Position numbers and translations under genes: made by a program. Shown here in pieces: positions 4,580 to 5,296 of a DNA stretch of 5,296 nucleotides. Every line of letters starts with the position of its first letter. The stretch's first letter is position 1. The stretch is from CAZUHN01 sp964620535 (GTDB lineage Bacteria > UBA8248). Below the pieces are notes generated by a model. It ran no database searches. It was given only the letters and a program-made list of their open reading frames with translations, and was not told the DNA's origin. The stretch spans positions 1-5,296 of the forward strand of contig CAZUHN010000060.1 in the NCBI GenBank assembly GCA_964620535.1, given 5' to 3'.

Positions 4580-5296
4580 AAGAATCTGCCGAAGAGATCC
4601 GCCTCTTTTGGACCGCCCCTCCATGGAGGGTGAACGCGGATATAACAATCGACTGCTCCCATCTCCCGAGTGTGGGGCTGCTTGAAATCGGATTGCGGAC
4701 GATTTTTTTAACAACCCTGAGCTCTTTCCCGGGTGTCTGCAAACGATCTGCCGTCGATGACAGTGGTAATATCGTTCCGACATATAAGATCTGGGCAGTT
4801 TAACTTTCTCCGGCGGCTTTCGGGGAGCGTCTGCCAGTAGATCCGGGGAGGATAGACAATTCCCTCCTTTTCGCGGATGCGGAAGAAGGCCCCTGTCGCC
4901 CAACGGTAGACAGCTATATGATCTGGATGTCCCGTGATGCCGTCGTCTCCAAAGTGACGACAACTTCGGATTTGAGGACACGGTAAATTTCCTCGACGCG
5001 AAGGATACCCTCCTTTTCGGGAACTTTCGAAATTCAGCCATCGGGATAATCCTAGATATCGAGATGTCTAATCCCTAGTATTTTGCATGCAGACCGAAGC
5101 TCTTTCCCCCTCACGGCACTCAACACCCCATCGGCGCAAATTCCGTTTGTTTCACCCGCTTCCCCACGGGTAAGGGTCACAAGAATATAAAGAAATCCCC
5201 TGATTGGAATAACAAACAAATGTGGCTGGATTTCCGAATGATACATCGCCTAGGTGAGCGTAGACATGAAGAATGCCTTTGGATTCAATCAAAGCT
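4552..5296 (-). pseudogene. Broken LmbE/PIG-L family deacetylase gene, open at the window end
   Basis: Reading the - strand from 5295 rebuilds an almost complete LmbE-like protein (about 247 codons), a family of Zn-dependent N-deacetylases. It begins IESKGILHVYAHLGDVSFG, where the metal site AHPDDE should be (HLGDV at 5256-5242: the first Asp, usually the catalytic base, is Gly). An extra base near 5184 shifts the frame to VTLTRGEAGE (5180-5151), then LGIRHLDI, a TAG (5054-5052), DYPDG (5051-5037) and a TGA (5036-5034). A lost T in the run at 4951-4953 restores the first frame, giving GDDGITGHPDH (4950-4918, holding a zinc-ligand His), ITTVID (4770-4753), a TAA (4710-4708) and the KEADLF tail (4608-4591), ending at TAA 4554-4552. 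TTG at 5292-5290 may be the original start. It is convergent with tupC. Several defects of different kinds argue for true decay. Family assignment is firm; the former substrate is unknown. Confidence 0.85.
4685..4709 (+). terminator. Weak terminator candidate downstream of tupC
   Basis: AAATCG (4685-4690) pairs with CGATTT (4700-4705) across a 9-base loop, and the T-run continues to 4709 (seven T in all from 4703). The stem is short and half A-T, so it is a weak candidate. It is placed about 105 bases after tupC, inside the pseudogene, and would end the tup transcript if it works. A second hairpin, CCGAAGAG/CTCTTTTGG (4589-4611) right after tupC, has no T-run after it. Confidence 0.3.

Noticed and set aside
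4576..4803. A 75-residue + strand frame whose ATG overlaps the tupC stop (ATGA), resembling a fourth operon gene
   Set aside because: It lies wholly antisense to the LmbE-like remnant, whose motifs explain the sequence; the protein has no recognisable motif and no good ribosome site.
4862..5019. A 12-base direct repeat, CCCTCCTTTTCG, at 4862-4873 and 5008-5019
   Set aside because: Both copies encode the same short EKEG-type peptide in the former deacetylase; most likely coincidence rather than a mobile-element or attachment site.
4325..5041. A 238-codon - strand open frame
   Set aside because: The product is rich in Arg, Ser and Pro and lacks family motifs. It runs over tupC and over the LmbE remnant in a different frame from the one with HPDH and ITTVID.
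1..5296. CRISPR arrays, tRNA or rRNA genes, insertion sequences
   Set aside because: No regularly spaced repeats, no tRNA-like cloverleaf with the TTCGA loop context, no rRNA-like segments and no transposase motifs were seen on either strand.

Overview
The window carries a compact + strand run of five intact genes, thiE-thiL-tupA-tupB-tupC, flanked on both sides by sequence without intact genes. The periplasmic-type binding protein with a cleavable signal peptide suggests a Gram-negative bacterium. TTG and GTG starts with purine-rich Shine-Dalgarno sites support a bacterium. I cannot name a lineage from the sequence alone.

Layout. Bases 1-604 hold no convincing intact gene. The first ~145 bases can be read as the decayed C-terminal end of a Nudix-like hydrolase (weak). 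They are followed by a 9-bp perfect inverted repeat (237-265) and a good intrinsic-terminator candidate (493-524) that lies about 80 bases before thiE. Next come thiE (605-1249) and thiL (1246-2289), which overlap by 4 bases. They encode consecutive steps at the end of thiamine diphosphate synthesis: ThiE joins the pyrimidine and thiazole halves into thiamine phosphate, and ThiL phosphorylates that to thiamine diphosphate. A 91-base gap with a 7-bp dyad over the thiL stop separates them from tupABC (2381-4579). This is a complete ABC importer of the tungstate (Tup) type: binding protein, permease and ATPase, very tightly packed.

The right flank (4552 to the window end) is the most informative unlisted structure. 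On the - strand it is a broken LmbE/PIG-L family deacetylase gene, convergent with tupC and overlapping its last 28 bases. Nearly the whole protein can be reconstructed (about 247 codons). It carries one +1 and one -1 frameshift, three in-frame stops, and an active-site motif changed from HPDDE to HLGDV. Because the neighbouring five genes are free of frameshifts, this looks like genuine gene decay rather than poor sequence quality.

ThiL itself departs from family consensus at several normally acidic positions (VGG for VEG, GGN for GGD, GGEAYQL for GGEDYEL), which deserves checking. I did not find a genuinely new multi-gene system. The points worth following are the pseudogene, the ThiL substitutions, the thiE leader, and the thi-tup adjacency.
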